Shown here: piece after piece, positions 56,682-64,000 of the stretch
How the letters are laid out: the number at the start of each line of letters is the position of its first letter
Position numbering within the stretch: position 1 is the stretch's first letter
Origin: Trissonchulus latispiculum
Taxonomy: Eukaryota > Nematoda > Enoplea > Enoplida > Ironidae
Assembly: GCA_030248195.1 (NCBI GenBank)
Contig: JASAND010030285.1
Location: 27,312 to 91,311 of the forward strand
Length of the DNA: 64,000 bases
Direction of reading: 5' to 3'
Notes under the pieces: generated by a model
The model's database searches: none
What the model saw: the letters and a program-made list of their open reading frames with translations, nothing else
What the model was told of the DNA's origin: nothing
Program-made: the position numbers and the translations under genes

Positions 56682-57410
56682 TCAATAACGCCGGCTTCTC
56701 TTGGGCATTGGAGGACCCAAGGATAGTCCGCTAAGTAAGGGAAGGGGCGGAGAGTCACGTCTGGGCTGTGGGCGCTTCGGACGACGATTCGGTCGACGGT
56801 TTGGTCGGCGGTTCTGCTGATGGATTCGGCGGGAGGGACCAGCGACGGGGGGAGACGTCTCCCTGTGTGGGCGGTAAATTGGATTATCCTTGTGCGGGCG
56901 CTTGTCCTTGTAGTCCGAATAGGAATAACGTTTGATGTCCTTTGCTGTCCACGATTGGTTCAGCCGCTGCTCCGTCTCGGACGGGTAGGCATAGACTTGG
57001 CCAGGAAGGATGGGCACTGGGTCCTGGGGCCGAAAGTGAGTGCCATCACCCTGATAGGTGTAGCAGCCCCAGATCAACCCAGCCCATGCGGGGTCGCTCT
57101 TCATCTGCTTGACCTCATTCCCACAAGCAGGTACATATACCAGGGTGGGCATGGCCCGGACCACTGGAAAAGGCTCTTTGTATGGTGGAGCCCCTTTCAG
57201 AGCCTCTTCCAACTTGATAGATTCTTCCTTGTAGACCTTATCGGCTTCCTTTGTGCTCGACACATTGATTTCCGGGATCACGTAGATCCGGGTGAGCAAC
57301 GGAGACCGAATGGCCATGGTCACCCGCTGACACCTGGCAGGCGTGGCTCGGTAGATAGGCAGCAACAGCGGGTTGTTGCACCCGCTAATCTGTTTGATCA
57401 GTCGAATGAC
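56682..57410 (-). CDS. Arg/Pro-rich C-terminal ORF (nucleic-acid-binding-like)
   Basis: The open frame runs from about 57405 to 56682. It starts with QNDQVIRLIKQISGCNNPLL in a different frame from the NADAR ORF, whose stop (57415-57417) lies only a few nucleotides upstream. The middle is folded-looking (FPVVRAMPTLVYVPACGNEV, LIWGCYTYQGDG). The last 60 residues are basic with repeated NRRPNRRP, then PKRPQPRR and KRSRRY. No ATG occurs near the beginning (CTG at 57363-57365 is the first near-start). It may be reached by frameshift or splicing from the NADAR ORF. No family recognised. Confidence 0.5.
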   Translation of the reverse strand, partial: VIRLIKQISGCNNPLLLPIYRATPARCQRVTMAIRSPLLTRIYVIPEINVSSTKEADKVYKEESIKLEEALKGAPPYKEPFPVVRAMPTLVYVPACGNEVKQMKSDPAWAGLIWGCYTYQGDGTHFRPQDPVPILPGQVYAYPSETEQRLNQSWTAKDIKRYSYSDYKDKRPHKDNPIYRPHRETSPPVAGPSRRIHQQNRRPNRRPNRRPKRPQPRRDSPPLPLLSGLSLGPPMPKRSRRY

Positions 57411-57414
57411 CTGA

Positions 57415-58128
57415 TCATTCTGTAGAGCACACTACAGCTACTCGGGGTGAGGAGGGGTAAAGACCCTCCGGATCTCTGAGATAGAGCCTGTAGAACTCAA
57501 GAGTTTGTCCAAGAATGTTTCCGGCTTGGGCAGTCTCCGAATTTGCCGCCACCCACCGATCAACAGCTTCCTTTGATGAATTGGCTTCGCGGACCCTGAT
57601 GTCAATAAGATTGGCGCCAACTCCCCAAAATCTATCGCCAGTGGCTTCAATCAGGCGGCGATTGCCTGTGCTGAACAGCTCATCCCTAAAATAGGGAATC
57701 TGGTACTTAGGCAGGAGTACCCCCGCCATAACAAGAGCCTTAAAAGGCTTATGCGAGTGGGCGAGAGGCAAGAGCCGGCGGAGGTCAATATCCTGTTGGC
57801 CTTCCGCTTTAGCAAATCGGGGACACGGGCTTTTAATGATTTTCTTGGCGACCGTGAATGATCTCGCCAGGTACGCCAAGGTTCCGTAGTAATGATTTTC
57901 CGCCGTCCAACATGATCGACGGAGGTGCTTAATCTGAAAGGGTTTCCCATTTTCATCCCTTCCAGGGTGTTTGGCGAAATTAGAGAGGGAAGGGTATTCT
58001 TCTGAATTGCTCCGAAAGTACAGGAAATTTCCAGGATCTTGTGGAACGTAGGGTAATTGGAAGGCGGAAATTCTCCGCAATTGACTGAGGGCAGCTTGGT
58101 GCAACTGGGCCTGCTGTTGATTGTTCAT
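57415..58128 (-). CDS. NADAR-domain protein (YbiA/DUF1768-like)
   Basis: 237 aa from a real ATG, directly after TTGGTTTTAG, a likely 3' splice site. NADAR features in order: FLYFRSNSEEYPSLSNF (residues 35-51), WTAENHYYGTLAYLA (74-88) with the conserved Glu, AKKIIKSPCPRFAK (94-107), FSTGNRRLIEATGDRFWGVG (152-171) and GNILGQTLEFYR (203-214). NADAR proteins act on ADP-ribose-linked or N-glycosidic substrates; bacterial members remove ADP-ribose from guanine in DNA or cleave riboflavin-pathway intermediates. The key motifs are present, so activity is plausible. In this block it may counter host ADP-ribosylation, but that is inference. Confidence 0.82.
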   Translation of the reverse strand: MNNQQQAQLHQAALSQLRRISAFQLPYVPQDPGNFLYFRSNSEEYPSLSNFAKHPGRDENGKPFQIKHLRRSCWTAENHYYGTLAYLARSFTVAKKIIKSPCPRFAKAEGQQDIDLRRLLPLAHSHKPFKALVMAGVLLPKYQIPYFRDELFSTGNRRLIEATGDRFWGVGANLIDIRVREANSSKEAVDRWVAANSETAQAGNILGQTLEFYRLYLRDPEGLYPSSPRVAVVCSTE

Positions 58129-59005
58129 CTAAAACCAAGACAGTGACATGAGCATTTTTATTGCAACCCAGCAATGACAGATTTAGGATTAGTCTTTAAC
58201 TAGAGATATCCACTCTGTTACTTTGTCTGTCTTAAAGCCAAATCCAGCTAATGCTCATGCGTGTGAAAAGGGGTAATCCACCCGTGTACAAAACAAATAC
58301 AAACAAATTACAAATATAATCACAGTGTACCTGACATGAGACATAAAATTATTAACCCAACATTAGAATTATTTATATTGTACATTACAATTACTTATAT
58401 TCAATAATACATTTACCTGGTGCGTGGTCAGCTACAATACATACATACATGATACAACGGGTGGTGAGACGGAGGGAGTATTTCTCCCCTGGCAACTCTG
58501 GTTTACAGTTACTAACGTTACATAATAGTTTATAATGTTTACTTAACTAGATTTATCACAAATAACTTATAACTAATAATTCATTATCCGTATATTACAA
58601 ATCTTCTCTAAAACAACCTTTCCCCTTTTGCAAACCTAAAACCTTTATTTTTTAATTAATTAGCACACTTCTAGTTAGTTTTCTGACAAAATGTTTCCTT
58701 TTTATAGTATTTTTACCATGTTTTATACTTTTTGTAATTTTCTTGTTATCGAATGGGAACGAAGTTGAGGATATGATTAATTATGAAACCATTAGCTAAC
58801 ACTTTTATTTGTAATAATTTGAAGACGCTCGTTTTTGATTGCACGTTCTATTATACCTTTTAGACCAAAAGCTTATGTTGAAAAATTGAATCTCTCACTG
58901 ATAAAACCTAACAACATTCCTTTTTTCTCCTCAACTAATCGTTCCCGGGGCGAGAACTTGTATTGAGTTCGCCCCTGCCCATCTAGACAATCATAATTAT
59001 TAACA
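58129..59005. other. Non-coding gap in the virus-like block
   Basis: AT-rich, no ORF. It ends with a splice-acceptor-like TTGGTTTTAG before the NADAR ORF on the minus strand. It may be an intron, a promoter or a lost LTR; no inverted or direct copy of it was found elsewhere in the window. CCTGGCAACTCTGG at 58488-58501 resembles the 15-nt words at 48678 and 53111. Confidence 0.45.
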
Positions 59006-59880
59006 CTAGTATTCAGGGGAGGCAGATTCTTCTGACTCTTGCGACCAAGGGGCTCCGGATCGGTTTCGAGTCCGTTCTCGGGCTTGTGAAGTTGTTCGGG
59101 GATCTGTTGCTCGTATATCTGTATGATATCGTGTGGTTACTAAATCCCTGGAGGGGTATCTGGGATCTTCTCGTGGGACTGAGTAATCTAGAGGCATGTG
59201 AGCATCTTCATCATCAAAGTATCCTCCTCCAAATCCAGGTGGGACATTGATCCTACATTCAGATGTACGGCGTCTATGATCTCTTTGATCTTTAGGGACA
59301 GTTGTCCTTGGGGCTCGAGGTTGACTAGCCGTGGATTGAGCGGGATAACTAGAAGGTGGTGCTTGTTGATTTTCCCTTGGCAAATACCGTTCTCCTACCA
59401 ATGCAGACTGGTACAGGTCATACAGACTCTTGGCTTTGTCTGGATACATTTCTGTTCGATCACGCACTTCATTTCTTAACCCAGCGACAAAAAGCAAACT
59501 GAGGTAATTGTCAACGGATTTTGCAGTTAGTCGTTCGGGATATACTTGCCCGGCATACGCAAGCAACCGTTCATAGAAACCATCCACTGATTCATCTTTT
59601 CTTTGTTCAATTGTACTCAGCAATTCTTTCCAAGCACGAAAATCTGCGGGAGATTGGGTCGTCCTGTCAGCAAGTTTTGGCGTTGCCGTTGTGGTAGGAG
59701 CCGTCTGAACTTCTGAAGTGGAGGTTCTCATCCGGGTTGAAGGGCCTGGTTTCTCCTTGTAGAGATCCTCTTCGACTGAAAGGGCTAATAGATATAACTC
59801 ATCCAATCGGCCGGTAGATATGGGCATTTGAAGGCGTATTTCCCTCTGTAGTCCTATGATAAAATTCTTCCTAGAGCGAT
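59006..59880 (-). CDS. Gag-like protein, second capsid-type module
   Basis: The ATG at 59825-59827 begins MPISTGRLDELYLLALSVEE, but the same frame is open upstream to about 59880 (FIIGLQREIRLQM), which completes the Gag-like module begun at the end of the 1161-aa ORF. Residues 70-155 form another Gag capsid-type helical module (DFRAWKELLSTIEQRKDESV, FYERLLAYAGQVYPERLT, LLFVAGLRNEVRDRTEMY). The remainder is Arg/Pro-rich and disordered (DHRRRTSEC, TTSQARERTRNRS) with no CCHC knuckle. The ORF ends at TAG 59006-59008. In retroelements Gag precedes protease; here it follows. Confidence 0.68.
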
Positions 59881-62800
59881 CATAGTGGGTTCCGAATTAG
59901 AGTAATCGCCATAGACAATATCCGCATAGTCACGAACTCTATGATAGTATTGTTTTATGGTTTCTGACTCACCCTGCTTGACTGGGGGTGAGGATGTCGT
60001 TGAGGGCTGCACCTTCGAGTGCCGCGGAGAGCGTGCTCTCACTTCTCGGTAAGTTTCTGCCGGAGTGTCTGGTGCGCGGCGTGATTGGATAGGTGGAATT
60101 GTATCTCTTCTCCTGAGATCTCTTGAAATCATTTCTGGTACTCGGTGTGAGGTTGTCAAGGGGATGGAATATGCAGCGGGTGGGAGAGTGAGGTGTATTT
60201 TTAATTCTCTTGTGGGGAGGGATAATTCAAAGGAGCCACGGAACTTCGCTAAAACGTCAATTCCTAACAGCATTGCTTGGGGTAAGTGAGGGCTGACTAG
60301 AATGGCATGGGGAATCGGTGGGTGGGTAGGACATCCTGGAAAGGAGATAGCCGTTTCAATCTTCTTCGTAATATTCAGTTGGTGTCCAGTAGCCGAAGAA
60401 CTCTGTCGTGGGCGTTCTAGGTCTACCAGGGAGAAATTGTATTTCCTGGCTATTTCTTCTGACATCACAGTAATACTAGCTCCCGTATCAAGGACTGCCT
60501 CGATTGTAATTCCTTGAATGGATATATCAATGCAGGGTATAGGGAGAATCGTGAGTGTGCCTTTAGACGAGTATTCAAGTTCATCCATCAGGCACCGGAT
60601 CCTATCTCTCCTTCCAGCAGATGAATCTCTGGATCGATTACCTTGGTACGGTGGCGGGGTTACGGCTCGAGCTCCAGCTCTTCCGATCTCGGGACTTGCG
60701 ACGCGTGGTGGTGGGCTTTCTCGTTCATATGATCCAGTTTTGTGTTGGTAAAGTTGGTGAAATGGTTCGTCTCTTTGCTCTTCTTCTGGTCCAGACAATA
60801 GCGGCCTTCTAGGTCTGATAGGGTTAGGGTATCCTGATTCTGGGGAGTAGGGTGGATATGGTGGTAGTGGTTCCAGGGGGATATCTTCAAATCTCAGCTG
60901 TCCTCTTCCAGGTGTATGAGCATAGGAACGGGGTCTAGCTCCTTTAGCTCTGCCTTGCATGACGGAGTGTATCGGATGCAATGGTCTTTCAAGCAGAGGT
61001 GACTGGCTACGTAGTTCAGACGGACTTGAGCTGACAGAAGGTGAAGTTGGAGGAGAGGTTGGAATTCTTTGAATTCCTGTTCCCAATCTGCTCAGTCGTT
61101 GTCCTAAACCGAAACATGATCCGCGTATTCGTTGGAGGAGGTTATTCCTGAATTCGCCCATGCACGGGGAAAACCAAATTGTGATAATTACTCCCACAAC
61201 AATTAGGACTAGAATGATTATGAAGGCAGTCCAGACATTCATATTGAGCGGATGAATGACAAGTGGTGCGGTACGATGATGCTTTTCCAGCAATTTCTTC
61301 ACGGCCTTGTTTTCATATTCTGCCCGTTCCAAATCAGTGAATTGAATAGGGACTACACCTAAATCAGGAGCTTCAAAGGGGACTCGATAGGTAATGAGGG
61401 GTGCTGAGTATTGCACGACCTCTATTGCGCTGGTTAGCACTAGATCTCCAACTATAATGTGGTTGTAAGATCCATGTTCTAGCCATATCACACCGTTACT
61501 GGGTACTGCGATTGTTTCTCCACGCGACACATGTTGTAGTTGTGGGGTTTGCGTAAGCATAATTTCCGAATGGCTGGTTCTGATCAGTACACCTGCTGGT
61601 GTGGAAGCAAAATCCGTGTCAGGAATTATAACTTTCACCATCATTTGTTGTCTACAATTTGCGGAATCAATAGGTGTGGCTGAAACAATGGCTTTGAGAC
61701 AGGCTGATTGGGGTGTTGAAATCAATGATTCCGGTCCACAAACCCATAGTCCGGGCGATGATTGGCATTCTTCGAGCTTGACTTCGGAAAATTCGGAACT
61801 GTGGTGGGTGACTTCGTGCCTGACGAAACGCGGAACTGGTGCCTTCATCTGAGCATGATAGGAGGGATCATTATATCCAACATTACTGACCTCATAAATG
61901 TGTGCCACATCCTCTCGTGTGGGAGTGGGTATTTCCATAATAAACCCGAAAAGTAGTTTTCTGATGTCCATTCGTACAGGATAGATCTTCCCAAATCTGT
62001 AAATCAGGCTAGGTTCGTCCCTCAGAATTGTCTGATTAAGTTGGGCATGTCCATTCACTATGTCACGGATGATCTTGTAGTTAATAAGGCTAGGAGAAAT
62101 CTGTCCGTCCAATCCAGCGGCCATGACGCTATCAATACTGTGCTTGAGGGAGTGTTCAAAGGTGGACACAATCAATGAATACTGCACCTGAGTACTCATG
62201 GTTAAGGCTTCACATCGTGCAGAATTGATCAATCCAACCAATTCTTGTAGTGAATAATGCATGAAGGAGTAGACCTGTTCATTCGTTTCAACTAACTTCT
62301 CCAAGGCTTCGGTATGAGCGATCAAATGTTCATCCAGTTTCTGAGTTGCTTCAATGATGGCATTGACCTTATCCTTTATAGATCCCAAATTAACAGTATT
62401 GGATATGGACATACCAAGTCCAACTATACCAATGATGGTACCGATGGCTCGCTTAGATCTCTGGAGAGGGAATTTGGATTGTACGTGCTGGAATCCGTGA
62501 TCTGCATATAGAGATTCATTATATTCCTGGTATTTAGGTTTCGAGGTGTTACACAGGATAGGGCTTTTGTCACAGATAATCTTCATTACAGATGAATAAT
62601 ACCTGGTGTTGAGTATTCCACCATACATCTCATGATATTCTTCCGTTACATTTCTAATCAGTCCAGTTAAATGAGGTTCATGAGGGCAGTCAGCGAGTAG
62701 TTCGTTCGCTCGACTCCGAGGAGTGTCACATTTTTTACACTGTTCCCGAAGATTTTCCGGAACGGAAGAGGGTTCTCCTCCACAAAGAGAACAGAAAAAT

Positions 62801-63339
62801 ACCCAAGCTTGCATCTTCTTAAGTTGTGGGGGTTTGGGCACCTTCATGTGGATCAGGATTGGGACATATTCTGTTTTGGTGTATGTTGCCATTAATCCTT
62901 TAGGGGATAGGGCTAATCCCCATTTAGTGGATACCATGGTGTTCATCGCCCTAGCCTTTTGAGTAAAATAGTCCTCACTTTCTTGTGCTTGAATGCAAGG
63001 GACCAATATGGCTATCATTAGGCCAACGACGATCCACATTATTAAAATGGGAAAAGGTAGTGAGCTTGAACCTTTCACCTTGTTGGGTGATTTAGGCATA
63101 GGTGGTTCACTGTGTTCATCCTTGGGGAGAGATAGATCCTTCTCTTCTCTTGGTAGTCGTACGGTTGTGGGAACAGAGCTTGATCTGAGATTGTTCTTGC
63201 GTGTCGGTGTGGAAGTTCTTCTTTTAGGCACCACAGGGGGATCAGTCGTTTTTCTGACGGGATGAAGGGCTTCCATTCGGGCTCGGGCGAGCAAGAACTG
63301 CTGATATGATTCCCAGCATCGTTCCCTTTCTCTTTTCAT
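59854..63339 (-). CDS. Envelope glycoprotein fused to a retropepsin (1161 aa)
   Basis: Intact ORF. Residues 1-93 are basic, cytosolic-looking. Residues 94-118 form a signal-anchor (PFPILIMWIVVGLMIAILVP). The ectodomain has paired Cys (CSLC, CKKC) and N-glycosylation sites. A furin site RSKR (294-297) is followed by a Gly/Ile-rich fusion-peptide-like stretch (AIGTIIGIVGLGMSI) and heptad-like helices (321-375), as in class I fusion proteins. A transmembrane helix lies at 703-724 (WTAFIIILVLIVVGVIITIW). The tail is Pro-rich with a PPPY late-domain-type motif (895-898). Residues 947-1052 are a retropepsin: EAVLDTGASITVM with DTGA at 951-954, and AMLLGIDVL. The last 40 residues begin a Gag-like module, then TAG at 59854-59856. 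Env before protease in one frame is unusual. Confidence 0.85.
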   Translation of the reverse strand: MKRERERCWESYQQFLLARARMEALHPVRKTTDPPVVPKRRTSTPTRKNNLRSSSVPTTVRLPREEKDLSLPKDEHSEPPMPKSPNKVKGSSSLPFPILIMWIVVGLMIAILVPCIQAQESEDYFTQKARAMNTMVSTKWGLALSPKGLMATYTKTEYVPILIHMKVPKPPQLKKMQAWVFFCSLCGGEPSSVPENLREQCKKCDTPRSRANELLADCPHEPHLTGLIRNVTEEYHEMYGGILNTRYYSSVMKIICDKSPILCNTSKPKYQEYNESLYADHGFQHVQSKFPLQRSKRAIGTIIGIVGLGMSISNTVNLGSIKDKVNAIIEATQKLDEHLIAHTEALEKLVETNEQVYSFMHYSLQELVGLINSARCEALTMSTQVQYSLIVSTFEHSLKHSIDSVMAAGLDGQISPSLINYKIIRDIVNGHAQLNQTILRDEPSLIYRFGKIYPVRMDIRKLLFGFIMEIPTPTREDVAHIYEVSNVGYNDPSYHAQMKAPVPRFVRHEVTHHSSEFSEVKLEECQSSPGLWVCGPESLISTPQSACLKAIVSATPIDSANCRQQMMVKVIIPDTDFASTPAGVLIRTSHSEIMLTQTPQLQHVSRGETIAVPSNGVIWLEHGSYNHIIVGDLVLTSAIEVVQYSAPLITYRVPFEAPDLGVVPIQFTDLERAEYENKAVKKLLEKHHRTAPLVIHPLNMNVWTAFIIILVLIVVGVIITIWFSPCMGEFRNNLLQRIRGSCFGLGQRLSRLGTGIQRIPTSPPTSPSVSSSPSELRSQSPLLERPLHPIHSVMQGRAKGARPRSYAHTPGRGQLRFEDIPLEPLPPYPPYSPESGYPNPIRPRRPLLSGPEEEQRDEPFHQLYQHKTGSYERESPPPRVASPEIGRAGARAVTPPPYQGNRSRDSSAGRRDRIRCLMDELEYSSKGTLTILPIPCIDISIQGITIEAVLDTGASITVMSEEIARKYNFSLVDLERPRQSSSATGHQLNITKKIETAISFPGCPTHPPIPHAILVSPHLPQAMLLGIDVLAKFRGSFELSLPTRELKIHLTLPPAAYSIPLTTSHRVPEMISRDLRRRDTIPPIQSRRAPDTPAETYREVRARSPRHSKVQPSTTSSPPVKQGESETIKQYYHRVRDYADIVYGDYSNSEPTMIALGRILS

Positions 63340-64000
63340 CTACCAAATACGACGTTCCTCCTTTTGGGCACGCTTTCTTTCCTTACTCCGGACATCTTTC
63401 AAGAGTCTACGGAGAAACTTGATGTCTTGGGGACAGAGATCAGATTCGGGGATGTGAATTTCTCCAATTGTCTTCTTTATCCTTTTGATAACTTTCTTCC
63501 TTTTCTTTTTACTCTTCCGATTCTTTCTGCTCTTTATGACGGTGGGTTCAACAGCATTTAGGTTCACTCGGACTTCTCGAGTTCGAAGCTTCTTTGTGGT
63601 ATTGTACAATTCCTCGTCTGAACCTTCTGACATATCTGAACTGGATGTATCTGTTGGGCTGTCCATTAGATCGTTCTGGATCAGCTTTCCCTGGAAAAGG
63701 TCAATTGAATTACCCTGAAGTAAGGGATCAATGTTTTCCTTGTTGTCATCCCTTAGACCCAATGTCAAGGGAATAGGGGGATCCAATAGGTTTTCAACCC
63801 ATAAATCTAATCGTCCGGCATGGGGAGATTCTTCTGGAGCTTCCAATATATCGCTGTCTAGGCAACAGTAGAATTCCTCGTCAGAAACAGATCTTCCCAA
63901 TCTCTTCAGGATCCGCCTGCTAACTTCGTAGATGGCGTCCTGATCAATGGGCTTGAACTTACTTCTCCCTGGGTGTTTGATAAGATCGGTGATTTGGTAT
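63340..64000 (-). CDS. Basic ORF continuing from beyond the right edge, ending in UAG next to AUG
   Basis: The frame is open from the edge (no Met in the visible upstream part). It has an acidic, Ser/Asp-rich middle (DSPTDTSSSDMSEGSDEE) and a very basic patch (SRKNRKSKKKRKKVIKRIKK) resembling a nuclear-localisation or nucleic-acid-binding region, then a helical basic end (FLRRLLKDVRSKERKRAQKE). The stop is TAG (63340-63342), and the ATG of the env-protease ORF is the very next codon in the same frame. It may be the C-terminus of a larger upstream protein; no domain recognised. Confidence 0.6.
   Translation of the reverse strand, partial: YQITDLIKHPGRSKFKPIDQDAIYEVSRRILKRLGRSVSDEEFYCCLDSDILEAPEESPHAGRLDLWVENLLDPPIPLTLGLRDDNKENIDPLLQGNSIDLFQGKLIQNDLMDSPTDTSSSDMSEGSDEELYNTTKKLRTREVRVNLNAVEPTVIKSRKNRKSKKKRKKVIKRIKKTIGEIHIPESDLCPQDIKFLRRLLKDVRSKERKRAQKEERRIW

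Larger units (their letters stand above)
55179..64000 (-). mobile_element. Unclassified retrovirus-like block: basic ORF, env-protease, Gag-like, NADAR and accessory ORFs
   Basis: All ORFs run on the minus strand and have lower AT content than their surroundings. Order 5' to 3': basic ORF (from the window edge), env plus retropepsin, two Gag-like modules, an 870-nt gap, NADAR ORF, Arg/Pro-rich ORF, Pro-rich zinc-ribbon-like ORF, acidic ORF. Long-terminal repeats, primer-binding site and RT are not seen in the window. Likely 3' splice sites precede two of the ORFs (TTGGTTTTAG before 58128, CTCTGTTTTCAG before 56316), suggesting spliced accessory transcripts. It could be an endogenous viral element with permuted order or a rearranged tandem pair of elements. 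Confidence 0.7.

Noticed and set aside
59198..59479. Plus-strand ORF of 93 aa
   Set aside because: Shadow of the Gag-like minus-strand ORF.

Overview
The window is eukaryotic DNA, very probably from an invertebrate animal. Host-type introns (about 65-180 nt, GT..AG), microsatellites, minisatellites and dense DNA transposons all point that way. It has no bacterial operons and no rRNA or complete tRNA gene. I could not fix the species. Almost all recognisable coding sequence belongs to mobile or virus-like elements, on both strands.

1-9.6 kb (minus strand) holds a Ty3/Gypsy LTR retrotransposon of the errantivirus kind, running right to left: presumptive 5' LTR, primer-binding site, gag, CCHC and retropepsin, RT, RNase H, integrase, then env at the left edge. 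Gag, RT and env carry stops and frame changes, and a 611-bp MITE sits in the leader/gag. Its integrase reading frame continues without a stop into a PWWP domain and then a pseudokinase C-lobe that looks like Tribbles. This is cargo between integrase and env that I do not know from any described Gypsy lineage.

9.6-24 kb is a graveyard of DNA elements: nested-palindrome MITEs, a PIF/Harbinger remnant (transposase plus Myb-like protein), a Polinton/Maverick remnant (PW-like protein, packaging ATPase, major capsid), a TIR element with 61-bp tandem repeats inside, a 143-bp satellite, foldback elements, a TTAA-flanked element, and copies of one hairpin family that recurs four times in the window (17.1, 21.1, 23.6 and 36.1 kb).

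24-28.2 kb has two unrecognised ORFs, a 289-aa ORF with a PLDLS motif and Cys/His clusters, and a foldback element whose arms are short tandem repeats. 28.4-36 kb is a second, fuller Polinton remnant: ATPase, major capsid, basic protein and minor capsid on the minus strand; integrase, zinc fingers and protein-primed DNA polymerase B on the plus strand, all decayed.

36-48 kb is mostly non-coding. Its notable exception is a probable multi-exon host gene (41.8-44.3 kb, minus) with signal peptide, Cys-rich domain, Thr-rich stalk, transmembrane helix and a Tyr-rich tail, i.e. a receptor-like layout. 48-55 kb is non-coding with 47-bp and 77-bp tandem arrays.

55.2-64 kb (minus) is the strangest block. 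Read 5' to 3' it has a basic ORF entering from the right edge, a UAG immediately followed by AUG, a 1161-aa ORF that joins a class-I-like envelope glycoprotein to a retropepsin, two Gag-like modules, a NADAR-domain ORF, an Arg/Pro-rich ORF and an acidic C-terminal ORF set. Envelope precedes protease and Gag, which is a permuted order for a retroelement, and no reverse transcriptase is visible in the window.
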